From: Lumbricus rubellus
Taxonomy: Eukaryota; Annelida; Clitellata; Crassiclitellata; Lumbricidae
DNA length: 64,000 bases
Assembly: GCA_945859605.1 (NCBI GenBank)
Contig: OX243824.1
Span: 25,434,814 to 25,498,813, forward strand
Direction: 5' to 3'
Numbering within the stretch: the stretch's first letter is position 1; each line of letters starts with the position of its first letter. Position numbers and translations under genes: made by a program. A model generated the notes under the pieces. It saw nothing but the letters and a program-made list of their open reading frames with translations, was not told where the DNA came from and did not search any database. Shown piece by piece: positions 36,401 through 45,053 of this stretch.

Positions 36401-36537
36401 GCAGTACAGTCTTCTCTGTGTTCGTCGTCTTCGAGATTCAGAAATTTTAATCGACAAAACGGACAGAGAATCCATTTGGCTAACAACTTCTGAGATTTTG
36501 GTGACTTCTGCTTCGGAGTTGTTGACTTTCTCGGCAT
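24449..36537 (-). CDS. AFG2/SPATA5-like type II AAA ATPase with UBZ4-like finger
   Basis: Exons 5' to 3': 36308-36537 (or 36312-36537), 36074-36138, 35015-35285, 34521-34579, 33732-34100, 33513-33626, 32944-33064, 32173-32347, 31354-31488, 29798-29915, 29198-29340, 28252-28464, 27264-27394, 26347-26467, 25720-25884, 24449-24646; about 875 aa. Domains: C2HC finger [20 protein letters not shown] (25-44); CDC48-type N region (about 95-290); D1 with Walker A GLHGVGKS (381-388) but PSLD (437-440) where Walker B needs D-E, and no sensor-1 Asn; D2 with GPPGCCKT (646-653), FFDE (702-706), GATN (745-748), one of two arginine-finger positions altered. The Cys before K-T and C-terminal [10 protein letters not shown] are SPATA5-like. 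Relatives are hexameric AAA remodelers acting in ribosome assembly. AATAAA follows the stop closely. Exon 1-2 joining is the weak point: donor A|GTATGT breaks frame, AT|GTATTG keeps it. Confidence 0.9.
24676..24883 (-). mobile_element. tRNA-derived SINE (last intron of AAA gene)
   Basis: Complete minus-strand copy, tail CACTTGTTATAGCGCCCC. It ends about 30 bp from the acceptor of the last coding exon. Confidence 0.92.
24915..25192. mobile_element. Inverted-repeat MITE, AAGGCCRTAGC termini
   Basis: TCAAGGCCATAGCCAG at the left mirrors CTAGCTACGGCCTTGA at the right, each next to a G/C run. A solitary end of the same family lies at 3949. No coding content. Confidence 0.7.
25921..26003 (-). mobile_element. 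SINE tail fragment
   Basis: Only the tail third survives (GTGCACTTGTTATATAGCGC to CCCGACTACAGCACGG). It ends about 35 bp from the acceptor of exon 15. Confidence 0.85.
26590..26705. repeat. Short tandem duplication in intron
   Basis: Three imperfect copies of a unit containing CATTTGAAGATTCTATC and CATAAAATACTTCATT. Confidence 0.8.
26955..27195 (+). pseudogene. L2/CR1-like LINE 3' remnant
   Basis: Plus-strand reading [18 protein letters not shown] matches the C-terminal block of L2-type reverse transcriptases (S-L-P-S-F-K-K-x-L-K-T). It is followed by a GTGACTGAGCGCTCATTAAA tail. Several stops; dead. Confidence 0.6.
27637..27663. repeat. (GAT)n microsatellite
   Basis: Eight to nine GAT units in an intron. 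Confidence 0.9.
27692..27850 (-). mobile_element. LINE-tail fragment with (ATTC)n
   Basis: A run of about 14 ATTC units adjoins AGCACCTCTTCAATGGGACT and CAGAAGCATTCCCAACC, the inverse of the 3' tail seen at 45590. The microsatellite is thus the retroelement tail. Confidence 0.75.
28165..28250 (+). mobile_element. LINE-tail fragment
   Basis: GAGCGCCTCTGAGTAGGCAC followed by TTGAAGGGTGCTATATAAAT and degenerate GATT repeats. It ends at the donor of AAA-gene exon 12. Confidence 0.75.
28531..28737 (-). mobile_element. tRNA-derived SINE (AAA gene intron 11)
   Basis: Minus-strand copy from CACTTGTTATAGCGCCCC to CCACTACACCACCGG, lacking the last head bases. Confidence 0.9.
28806..28865 (-). mobile_element. 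LINE-tail fragment
   Basis: AAAGCGCCTCTTCAAGGGAC, CTACTCAGAAGCGCTCCC, CAGCCACAGC: the inverse of the shared tail. Confidence 0.7.
28978..29158 (+). repeat. Dispersed 180-bp repeat, copy 1
   Basis: Shares long blocks with 42835-43033 (CTTCTTTCCTTTCCTATCCT, GGAGGACAATGACC, AACTGCACATTTTGTGT) in the same orientation. Class unknown; no coding frame. Confidence 0.85.
29985..30215 (+). mobile_element. tRNA-derived SINE with AATA tail
   Basis: Complete head (GTGCGGTGGTGTAATGGGTA, B box GGTTCGAATCC). Its tail GGGCGCTATAGAAATGGATG runs into AATA repeats instead of the usual AACAAGTGCACAT, so it joins SINE and LINE tail types. Confidence 0.92.
30249..31067. mobile_element. Tc1/mariner-type element with long inverted arms
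   Basis: Ends CACGGTGTCCCAATTG and CAATTGGGACACCGTG are flanked by TA on each side (30247-30248, 31068-31069). The arms stay complementary for about 230 bp at each end. Only the last part of a transposase remains inside, so this is a deletion derivative in an AAA-gene intron. Confidence 0.9.
30481..30600 (-). pseudogene. Transposase C-terminal remnant
   Basis: The minus strand reads [20 protein letters not shown] followed by GGHFEHQL and a stop. The '[21 protein letters not shown]' ending is typical of mariner-family transposases. The DDE core is deleted. Confidence 0.8.
31069..31353. other. Intron, AT-rich, nothing recognised
   Basis: Spacer between the mariner element and exon 9 of the AAA gene. 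Confidence 0.6.
35325..35540 (-). mobile_element. LINE-tail fragment, longer copy
   Basis: An ATT microsatellite, then TTTTTATATAGCGCACCCTC and ACTCAGAAGTGCTCCC. Beyond the tail, about 130 bp of further body (AACATGGAGCCCATTCCAGG) may help define this element. Confidence 0.65.
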
Positions 36538-36692
36538 CTTCTTAGCTGTCACACAACAACGGCCAGTTAAATAATGGCACTCAGTCGAACTTAACGACTT
36601 GTAATATATAGTTACAGAATTTAATCAACTAACTTGCATGAATTGTATACTTCGACATATCTACAGCACCCCCACAAGGTTATGGGAACCGG

Positions 36693-37401
36693 CATACCTG
36701 GGAACGGCGGTCCCAAATTACAAAATTAAAGAAAACGATAGAGGAGGCTTTAAATATGATGTGTCGTGAAATAGAAGGTGGATTGATGAAAACCGTTTGA
36801 TTGATGGACGTTTGATCAAAAAAAAAAGCTGGATAAACGGCATTCCAGCTGAAATGGAAGCTGGATGGATGCTGAAATACATCACTAAAATCAACAGCCC
36901 AGTTTCCATTTCTCAAGTTAAATTTTCGTCAATCCAGTTTCTATTTCACCTAGGCTACCCGGTATAAGGACCCTTCATCCAGCATCCGTTTCGCAAGCGT
37001 TTTAATTAATCCATCTTCCATTTCACTTATTATGTCCATCATCCAGTTTCTATTTCTCTACCGTTCAATTCATCAATCCAGCTTCTATTTCAGATCTAAA
37101 AATACCCTCATCTAGCTTCTATTTCAGATCTAAAAATACCTTCATCCAGCTTCAATTTCACTTGCGTTTTTTTATCAATCCACCTTCATTTCACCTGTAA
37201 ACGGTCTTCATCCAGCTTTCATTTCTCAAGTGCTTTCTCATTATTCCGGCTTCTATTTCGGTGGACCAGCTGGTCGTTTTATAAGTATGTAGTGCAAAAG
37301 AAACCGTTTCTATGCGCCCATCCAATACACCACACTATTACGACACGTCATGTTGATTTACCTAATGTTATAATTTGGGACCGCCGTTCCCAGGTATGCC
37401 T
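36693..37401. mobile_element. Foldback MULE-like element (F2)
   Basis: Inverted termini share CATACCTGGGAACGGCGGTC plus CCAAATTA and are flanked by the direct repeat TGGGAACCGG (about 36683-36692, 37401-37410). The interior carries GAAGCTGGATGGATGCTGAA-type units and inverted CATCCAGCTTCTATTTC units, as in F1, although the termini differ from F1. It lies about 150 bp upstream of the AAA gene's start codon. Confidence 0.85.
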
Positions 37402-37410
37402 GGGAACCGG

Positions 37411-39480
37411 CACCCACATGAGCTCAGTCCAAATCACGATTCATAGACAGGTAGGGCCAAAATCGGTTCCAGCTCAAGATAGAAACGAATCAGAGTCATT
37501 TAATTCATATCACGTGTGCTGAAAATTGCAATTATTAAGTACTTACAAGAAGCTCACTACTTATAATGCGCCAACAAATTTTTAAAACTTGTAATATCGC
37601 TCATAAAAATTTAGACGATTAAAAATCATATCTTCAGGCAGATCTGATTTGCATTAAAACTTAAATTTCAAGAATGAGTGTTTGTACTAAAATGGTAATC
37701 GTACAGATTTTTAAAATACAACATCAACAACTAGAAACGAGTAGTTTTACGAACGCAAACATCCATCTATCCACCGAATCAATATAAATAAACGACCGAT
37801 TTATGTTGCGCATTATTCGCAGCGCTGCCAGCGCAGCAGCAGCAGCTGCTGTGTATGAAGGTAATTTTCTCACAATTTTAATATTAAAAAATATAAATAA
37901 ATAATATAAATTTTCTCGTAATTTTAAGACGACGTACGTCTTGGTTTTAACGCTGAAGTGTCTTTCTAACACTATATATCGCCGTAGCAGAGGAATTTAC
38001 CGGGAAATATCGGTTTTTCTACCCCACACTCCGGCAGAGCCTCCGACAGTCGAGGGCAGAAGGCGAATGCCCACGGGATCGATTAATTTTAGGGACCCGG
38101 GCTAGATAGGTAGCTATAGGCCTATATCATAGAAAGGTTTCTGATTTATGCCGTATTAGATATAGTAGGCTATTGCAGAGAAAATTAACTATAATCAGTT
38201 TAAAGTTCAATTTGACTACAGACATGGAACAGCCCCTCATATCAGGTTGTTCACCACCTCTGGCCATCTTTCCCGCCTTATTAAATACCTAATTAACATT
38301 CAAGCCACGCTTGACGCGTACAACTGCGAACGTTCTGTTCACAAAAGTACATCTACGTACACTCCCTCACCTACGAAAATAAATTCAAAATCTCGTTTAA
38401 AACTTACCACGGCTTTTAAAATTTCTTCGGACGTCCAAAACATGTTTTATTTAGTATGTTAAACGTCCTCGACTAGTTTTTATCTTTAAATAATGCTGCA
38501 TTATTAATTTAGGAGATACATCTGTGTTTGAAGCGTTCTTCGCATTCGCTAGATGGCAGAGCAGTTTCCTAAACTGTCCACAAACCGACCTAAAATGATC
38601 TAACTGCATTCGCTAGATGGCGATGGTGAGAATGAAAAACACCATAAACCGACAAAATCTGTTCAAAGTGAATCTTACACAGCACGTGTTTATCACGATT
38701 TCAACAAATTTAATCGAAAATAAGACTCGATATGAACTTACAGCTTTAGGAAAACATCTACCGTCGTCGGAAATCAGGTAATCCATAACTTTACTGTCGT
38801 ACGTTCAACGTTATCTCCATACATTGACCAACTGTTTGCATGTGTCCAACCCTGTGTAACGTGAAATGCCAACTCAGCCAAAAACGTCTTGCTGAAATCG
38901 ACTTCGCATTAATTTGGACATACATCTATATTTTCCAAAAGTTTCGATCATCACCACAGAACGTTAATGATAATTTCAACGACTCGAAACTACATGGGAA
39001 AATGTGTTTTGGAGGTCTGGGGTTGAGAAATAACTGAGAAATTTTGAACGAAGTTTGTGAAGGAAAGTACCACGGAGTCTATATTAAACGAATGGTTACT
39101 CATTATCAAGCGAGCGTCGCGTCACCTGTCGGTGCGAATAGGGCAAACGAAGGTGCCTGATATAGAAAACGAGCAATAACCAGGATTATATTAATTTCTA
39201 TAATCCTATTAGGTTTCACACAGCAGATAGAAAAGTCAGTTTTGTAAGGGATTATAGGCCTATGACCAGAGTATAACATGTTTATAATTATTAGAGAAAT
39301 AATATTTACTATATTATAAGGAAATGCTTCCTTTGCATTCGCAAGGTGGAGGAATAGTTCTTAAAAGTTCATACTGTTCACTCTGAACGTATCCGTTTCT
39401 TTAACCAGAGCTTTTTTAACGTGCAGCTGTAGGCCTACACAAAATGTGCAGACTTATTATTGGAAATCTTGAGGTTCATG
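37411..39480. other. Intergenic, nothing recognised
   Basis: AT-rich. The phrase GCATTCGCTAGATGGC occurs twice (about 38540 and 38608). TAGGCCTA octamers reappear from about 38118. Frames of 65-82 codons have no recognisable homology. Confidence 0.55.
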
Positions 39481-39487
39481 CATTGAA

Positions 39488-39542
39488 GGGCCCACCACGA
39501 AAACCCTGCACAAGGGCCCCCAAAAACCTTGCTACGCCACTG
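39488..39542. mobile_element. hAT-like transposon end
   Basis: Read on the minus strand it begins CAGTGGCGTAGCAAGG and continues with G/C-rich GGGGGCCC. The partner end was not found. Confidence 0.45.
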
Positions 39543-42300
39543 GCGTAGATCTACGTAAGTATGTAGGCTTACCTTATTGAACCGTTGGCAAACGCACTGC
39601 GGAAAATTAATGAGAAATTAATGAGAAATGAGTAAACCACATTATTGACCTAATAGGCCTATAAGTGCGTAAACTGTAAATCACAAAAATCACACAATGA
39701 TAAAAAAATATGTAGTTCAATAATGATAGTAGGTCTACGCCCGTAACTTCAAAACTTAATAGACATCTTTAGAACTAAGTAGGCCTGCCGTAGTAGCGTA
39801 GCTTAATTTATTAGGACAGAATTGGATAGGCTAGACAAGAAAAACAGTAATAAAAATCACTTTAATACCGGTGTTATAAAACCATAATTATGGTAGCCTA
39901 ATTAAAAAATGCATTTGCATGAGAAATTTCACGGTTGTGAGAACGAGGACGGAGTGAGTAGGCCTAGTAAAAAAAATTAGAGAGGATCGTGGACATAATA
40001 GGCCTATTTATGGCTGGGGTTGAACAAAATAATAAATTCCTTTAGGCCTATAGGCCTAGTGGGTTATAGTCTCTGACATTGACAACTTTGACAGTTGACT
40101 TTTCAAGTCAGACGTTGGAAATAGGATTATATGCCTACGCTTGATTCGACTCATTTAGGCTAATCTTCAATTGACGAACGTTGCGTGGCAACATTTCCCG
40201 GAACTGTTTTAACTCCGTGCACATTTGCTCTAACACCAGCTCCGGCCAGCCACCGGCCTCCACGGCGGCGCTGCCCAATGACAAGCACGTCGCGGTGTGT
40301 CACTGGTCAAATTCGTGTCGAGACTGGAGACAATAGCAGCGGGGCTGCAGCAGCAGCAGCAGCAGCAGCAGCTGCAGTGGGCATGGATGCATAATAATGC
40401 TGTAGGCGGCCACACCAATGACTCACAGAATGAATTATAACATCGCGATTACGAACCGCACCACGCTACAGTTCTGTTCTCGTCCAAAGGTCTAGACTGT
40501 TTGATTATTCCTGTGCTGCTGCCGTGGTGTTCGTTATATGACTAGCAGCTGAGTTGCGTTTCCATGTAATAGTATTGCGCGTTTAGCTGTAAAACCTGCT
40601 AACGTGGATAGCCTACAACTGGTCGGATTCGTAACCGAAAGCGTCCGTTTCTTACGAGTTGTGGTAGGTTGTGAATTGACGGTTTGCAGCTGCTGTAACC
40701 GGCGTCTAGCCTCGATGACTATTATAGACTCTAGACGACTGTGAGCTGGATAGCATCTCATTATAAGACAGCAGCCATTGCCTGTTGCATGACCTGTCGC
40801 GGTAGAGTTGGCTTTAGCACTTCCTGACGAAATAATTATCCAGGCCGAGGCCTGCGGCTTCGTTTAATCTGAAATAAACCCAGTTTGTAAAGCGGGAATA
40901 CATACGGTTGGTTCATTCATTCACGGTTTGGTGTAATTATAGGCTACTCTGCTCAGTTCTGTAGACTTACAGTAGGCCTAGGCTACAAATTATACATTTA
41001 GATTAGAATAATAGACAGACTAGCCTACGCTCGATTTTGTAGCAGGCTACATCGGCCTAATTATTGACAACAACATTTGGGATATAATTTGGTTTACCTA
41101 ATTCATTCATTCATTAAAATGAGACTCAATAGCCTAAAGGCTACGACTGCATGGCTATGCTACGTAGCCTATTATTTCAAATCTAGGCATAGGCCTATTA
41201 TATCCCCCCCCCCCATCAGCCGCCTATGGCAGTTGTGCATACATGTATGTATTTATCACTGCTTGAGCAGTTGAGGGTAGGCTATAGGCTACGCCGTTCA
41301 GTAGAACAATGGATTCAAATGTAAGACGTGGACATCATAAAGACCCTATAATATGTGTACTCGGGCAGAGGCTAGTAGTGCTAAAGAAAGGATCAGTGCT
41401 GATAAGAGCTTGCACCATGCCATCATGAAATAATAATATTATACGGGGCCTTTAATGGGCAGATGTTTCAGTCGACTTCACTTTCTTTGTTTCCGAGTAG
41501 GCCTATAATAGCCTTGAGCCGTTTGAGAGCGGGCTGCTCAATTTTTCGTTATAAAATTAGGCCTAACTAGGCCTACAGGCGTCGATGAAGTAATTTCTTT
41601 TGTCCCTTGGAAGATAATATGACGTTTCTACTTCTGGTTAAAAACGTAATAGGCCTAGGCTACTTTAAGAAAAGTAGGCCTAAGGAACAACAATAATTAT
41701 TATTATTCGATTTCCTGTTATGCCTGGTGCCCCATTGCGCCCCAGCTTCCCCTACTTGTTTGATAGACTAGTGTCACTAGTAGACTGCTAGGCTTTTATT
41801 GAGGAAGAAATGTCCAGACATCTTTTTGCTCTGGCACATTTTGAACGCGCATCCTGTTGGTTTGCAGTTCAACACCGGGTTGGGGGTGGGGGGATGGAAC
41901 AGATCTGGATCAATGTGGAAACCCAAACGAGAGAAAGTCTGAATGACTGAACTAGAGAGATGAGAAAGTCCAGCCTTCCCAGTGCCACAGGTCTTACCGC
42001 GGTGTCTGAAGTTGGCAGGCTACACAAGTAGGTAAGTCAGTAAGAAAACGCATGCAAGTGAGTTAGAGCACAATCATGCACGGTGGCTGAAGCCTATGGC
42101 AGATGTGTGATGTGGAAACGTGTGCAGATGGTGTGGAACAATTAGAAAGGTCGTTTCACTCGAAGCATCCATGCACAGATTCATAAAATCCAAAATGTAT
42201 AAAACAACCCTTGGAGCCTGGGCACCAGTTTATTCACGAGCAATAGACTAATTTTATGCAGCAAAATTATAACTGCGCTATAGAAGTTTCCCTAGATCAT
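39543..42300. other. Intergenic with CAG repeat
   Basis: A run of ten CAG units (40342-40371) sits in a GC-richer stretch (40180-40420) and opens poly-Ala/poly-Cys frames on both strands. I do not call a gene. The rest is AT-rich with many TAGGCCTA octamers. Confidence 0.5.
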
Positions 42301-42772
42301 TTAACATGGACGCCATCGACGTGATGGACGCAGACGGCGGGCATAAAATAATAATTACGACGGAAAATGGCTATTAAATAATTTATGCGACACGCAGAAG
42401 CGTTTAGCAGCGAAGAATAGGAATTCTGGTCGAGATGAGAAGAGCGAGAAGTTGCGTGCCATTAGAAGCCGGAGCAGCGGCGTGACTTTGCATACCTCGT
42501 CTGCATAATAACACGGGGCCTATCACATCACGGTGTATGGTAGACGCGTTGAGTCTAACGTATACGCGTATACATACATGTGTTTATGGCCCGTGGGAAG
42601 CAGGCGCGGCAAAAGTCGACCCAGCTGCGGCCGTGCGTTGCCTGTTCGCTGCTGTTGTATAACCCAGTTCCATCTCGACCAGCGGATTTCCATAGATCCG
42701 TCCTGCTGCTGCATGTGGCGGTTAATAGATTAGCAGACATTTATTTATTCGGACGTTGGAGGCGCTTTTCGG
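42300..42772 (+). promoter_or_regulatory. Candidate CRMP promoter / 5' leader exon
   Basis: A CpG-richer segment ends in a strong donor, TTTTCGG|GTGAGTTG (GT at 42773), on the same strand as the CRMP gene. A good acceptor, CTAATCTTTTTCAG, ends at 44868, about 185 nt before the CRMP ATG. Joining the two would give a spliced 5' UTR. Inference from splice signals only. Confidence 0.3.
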
Positions 42773-42834
42773 GTGAGTTGAAGGCTGTGGTGGGGTATTT
42801 GGGTAAGCCTGTATTGGGTAACAGGTTTTTTAAA

Positions 42835-43033
42835 GGATTTTTATAACTGCACATTGCACAACCCCTTCTTTCCTTTCCTATCCTCTTTGATAAATTACGT
42901 TAGGCCCTAAATGACTGCCAATTGGAGGACAATGACCTTTTCTTACTATTTTTAGCTGCACAGAAGTGCTTCTACAAGTGATCAGATCCATTTATAACTG
43001 CACATTTAGTGTACGACTGCACGTTAAAAACTC
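42835..43033 (+). repeat. Dispersed 180-bp repeat, copy 2
   Basis: Same sequence family as 28978-29158, with an extra insertion (GTTAGGCCCTAAATG). Flanks differ, so this is a transposed sequence of unknown class. Confidence 0.85.
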
Positions 43034-43664
43034 CAGGTGGGTAAGAAGTTGGGGGTCTGGTTACGGCGACTGGTCTTGGGGAAGGTAATTGGTAACCAGA
43101 TAAGCCTGGGTTTTCGGCCTTCATTTTGTCTTCTGTCAGCTTATTAGGGACGGAGGCACTTTTCGGCCTAATTGGGGAGTCGTTTAGTCCCCCCATTGCC
43201 TAATAGGAGCCGTCGTTTATGATTGGCTGTTGGATCCATTTAAGTGATGACTGACTACTTGATGGGGTGGGCCAGCCACTGAGCTGCCTAATTAGTGTAA
43301 GTACTCTGTGGTTAGTTGATGAATGCCGTGCCATAAATTGTGCCTGGCTGACATAATTGTTGCTCAAGGTCTATTACGGATATTTAGATCAACCACATAG
43401 TTCATGTACATGTATGTATCACATAGTTCACCTTCTACATAGTATAGCTGCCACATACACTGTGTCCACGATAAAGTAGACCACACAATAAAGTGTCATA
43501 ACTCGGTCAAAACGTTTAAGATTTGTCTGAAATTTTACACAAAACAACAGTGGCCATATTTACATGAGATCCTAAAGCCCATTAGAAATATTCGCGATTT
43601 TGCCAAATTTATGAGCGTTTGTGATGCAGCACCAAAAAATGCATGCAAAAGCTGAAATGAAGTG

Positions 43665-44026
43665 AAATTCAGCGATAAATTTTGTTCAAAATGTTCTTTT
43701 TGTTCACGAACACACAGCCGTAGACATAGATGCTACTGTTTGATGGTCAGGTCGATGATCACCTGGTTAAACAGCTGTCACTCTTCAATCAGACGCGCCC
43801 TACGGTTATCATGTCATGAAAACAGGAACTAAAAACGCGCTACTCCAGTACATGTACCCAGTTTTAGATCTGGACTGCTAGGCGGCCACAGCTGCGGATA
43901 TGAAGCCGAGTGTCTTCCGGGACAGCTACTACACTAATACGTCTACAGTCGGGTGTTTGTGAACAAAAATGACATTTTGACCACGATTTATAGCTGAATT
44001 TCACGGAAGACACTCGGCTTCATCTG
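43665..44026. mobile_element. Nested inverted repeats (foldback)
   Basis: GTGAAATTCAGCGATAAATT at 43671 is mirrored near 43985-44004. ATGAAGCCGAGTGTCTTCCG (43900-43919) is mirrored exactly at 44007-44026. The preceding 200 bp (ACTCGGTCAAAACG, GAAATTTTACACA) resembles the arm language of the 53.7-kb element. Confidence 0.65.
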
Positions 44027-44289
44027 TTTTGGCCCTTTGGGTAATTTGGAGTCACCTTGGCTTCTCCAGCACAGGCTGCTGATTTAGATTAAGCCTGCAG
44101 TCTGCTCTGGGCATCCCTGACCCCATTACTGAATTCCAACCATTGCAGACTATTTGGCGCTTAAAACATTTTTATTTGGATTATTTGCTCTTCACTGGTT
44201 TCCAGAATGTACACAAAATGCAGTTGGCAGTTGATAAATAAAGGATATAGTTCCTTGCTTACTTAGCGATAATGACAGTGATAGTGGTA

Positions 44290-44630
44290 GTGATATTAGT
44301 CATAATACTGCGGATACTACTGCTTTTGTTGCTACTGCTACTGCTTTTGTTGCTACTACTACTACTCATACTACTACTACAGTACTACTATTACTGCTAC
44401 TATTACTATTACTACTGCTGCTACCAGTACTACTATTACTGCCACCACCACCACCACCACTGCCGCCACCACCACTGCCGCCACCACCACCACCACCACC
44501 AATACCACCAATATATACCACCAATACCACCAATACCACCACCACTACTACTGCTTCTGCTATTACTGCTTCTACTACTACTACTGCTACTTACTATACT
44601 GCTGCTGCTGCTGCTACTACTACTAATATA
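44290..44630. repeat. Compound trinucleotide microsatellite (ACT/ACC/GCT)
   Basis: About 340 bp of CTA, CTG, ACC and ACT units, giving poly-Leu, poly-Tyr, poly-His and poly-Ser frames that are not genes. Confidence 0.97.
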
Positions 44631-45053
44631 GTGATTCAAATGATGACTATGATCACAAGTGACATCAAAAAGCAAAACAATGACCTCCTTCAATATCAAC
44701 AAAAAGACGAGGCTTTCCGTAACTTTGTTTAAATTCTAGGGCATCACATGCACCTTGGTTTAAAAATATGATACCATGTTAATAATAATTGAATTAATAG
44801 AATCAAGAAACAAATCTTCTTGCTGCAGCATGCAATTTTATATATGAGTTTCTGCTAATCTTTTTCAGTCATACTGCATGTGGACTTCAGGCAACCTGTT
44901 CAAAGCAGAACAGAGCTTTACATCAAAAATTGCAACAAGAAGTCACATATTCGACTGTCACGTGAAATCATTACTGCATAAAAAGCTTAGTTTGAAGATT
45001 GAAAGCACGACGGATATACTCTTCCAGGCATTTGCTCTGACTTATCATCGACC

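Noticed and set aside
24449..36537. PEX6 (also has a degenerate D1)
   Set aside because: The D2 Walker A is GPPGC-C-K-T and the C-terminal block is [10 protein letters not shown], both as in SPATA5/AFG2; PEX6 has GPPGTGKT and a different end.
40185..40418. Plus-strand frame ending in poly-Ala, possible coding CAG exon
   Set aside because: The only signal is the CAG run; no homology, and the opposite strand is equally open.
42533..42846. Overlapping 66- and 88-aa frames in GC-richer DNA
   Set aside because: No homology and frames open on both strands; better explained as a CpG-rich leader/promoter.
44272..44702. 119-aa and 88-aa frames
   Set aside because: Poly-Leu/Tyr/His/Ser/Trp readings of a compound microsatellite.
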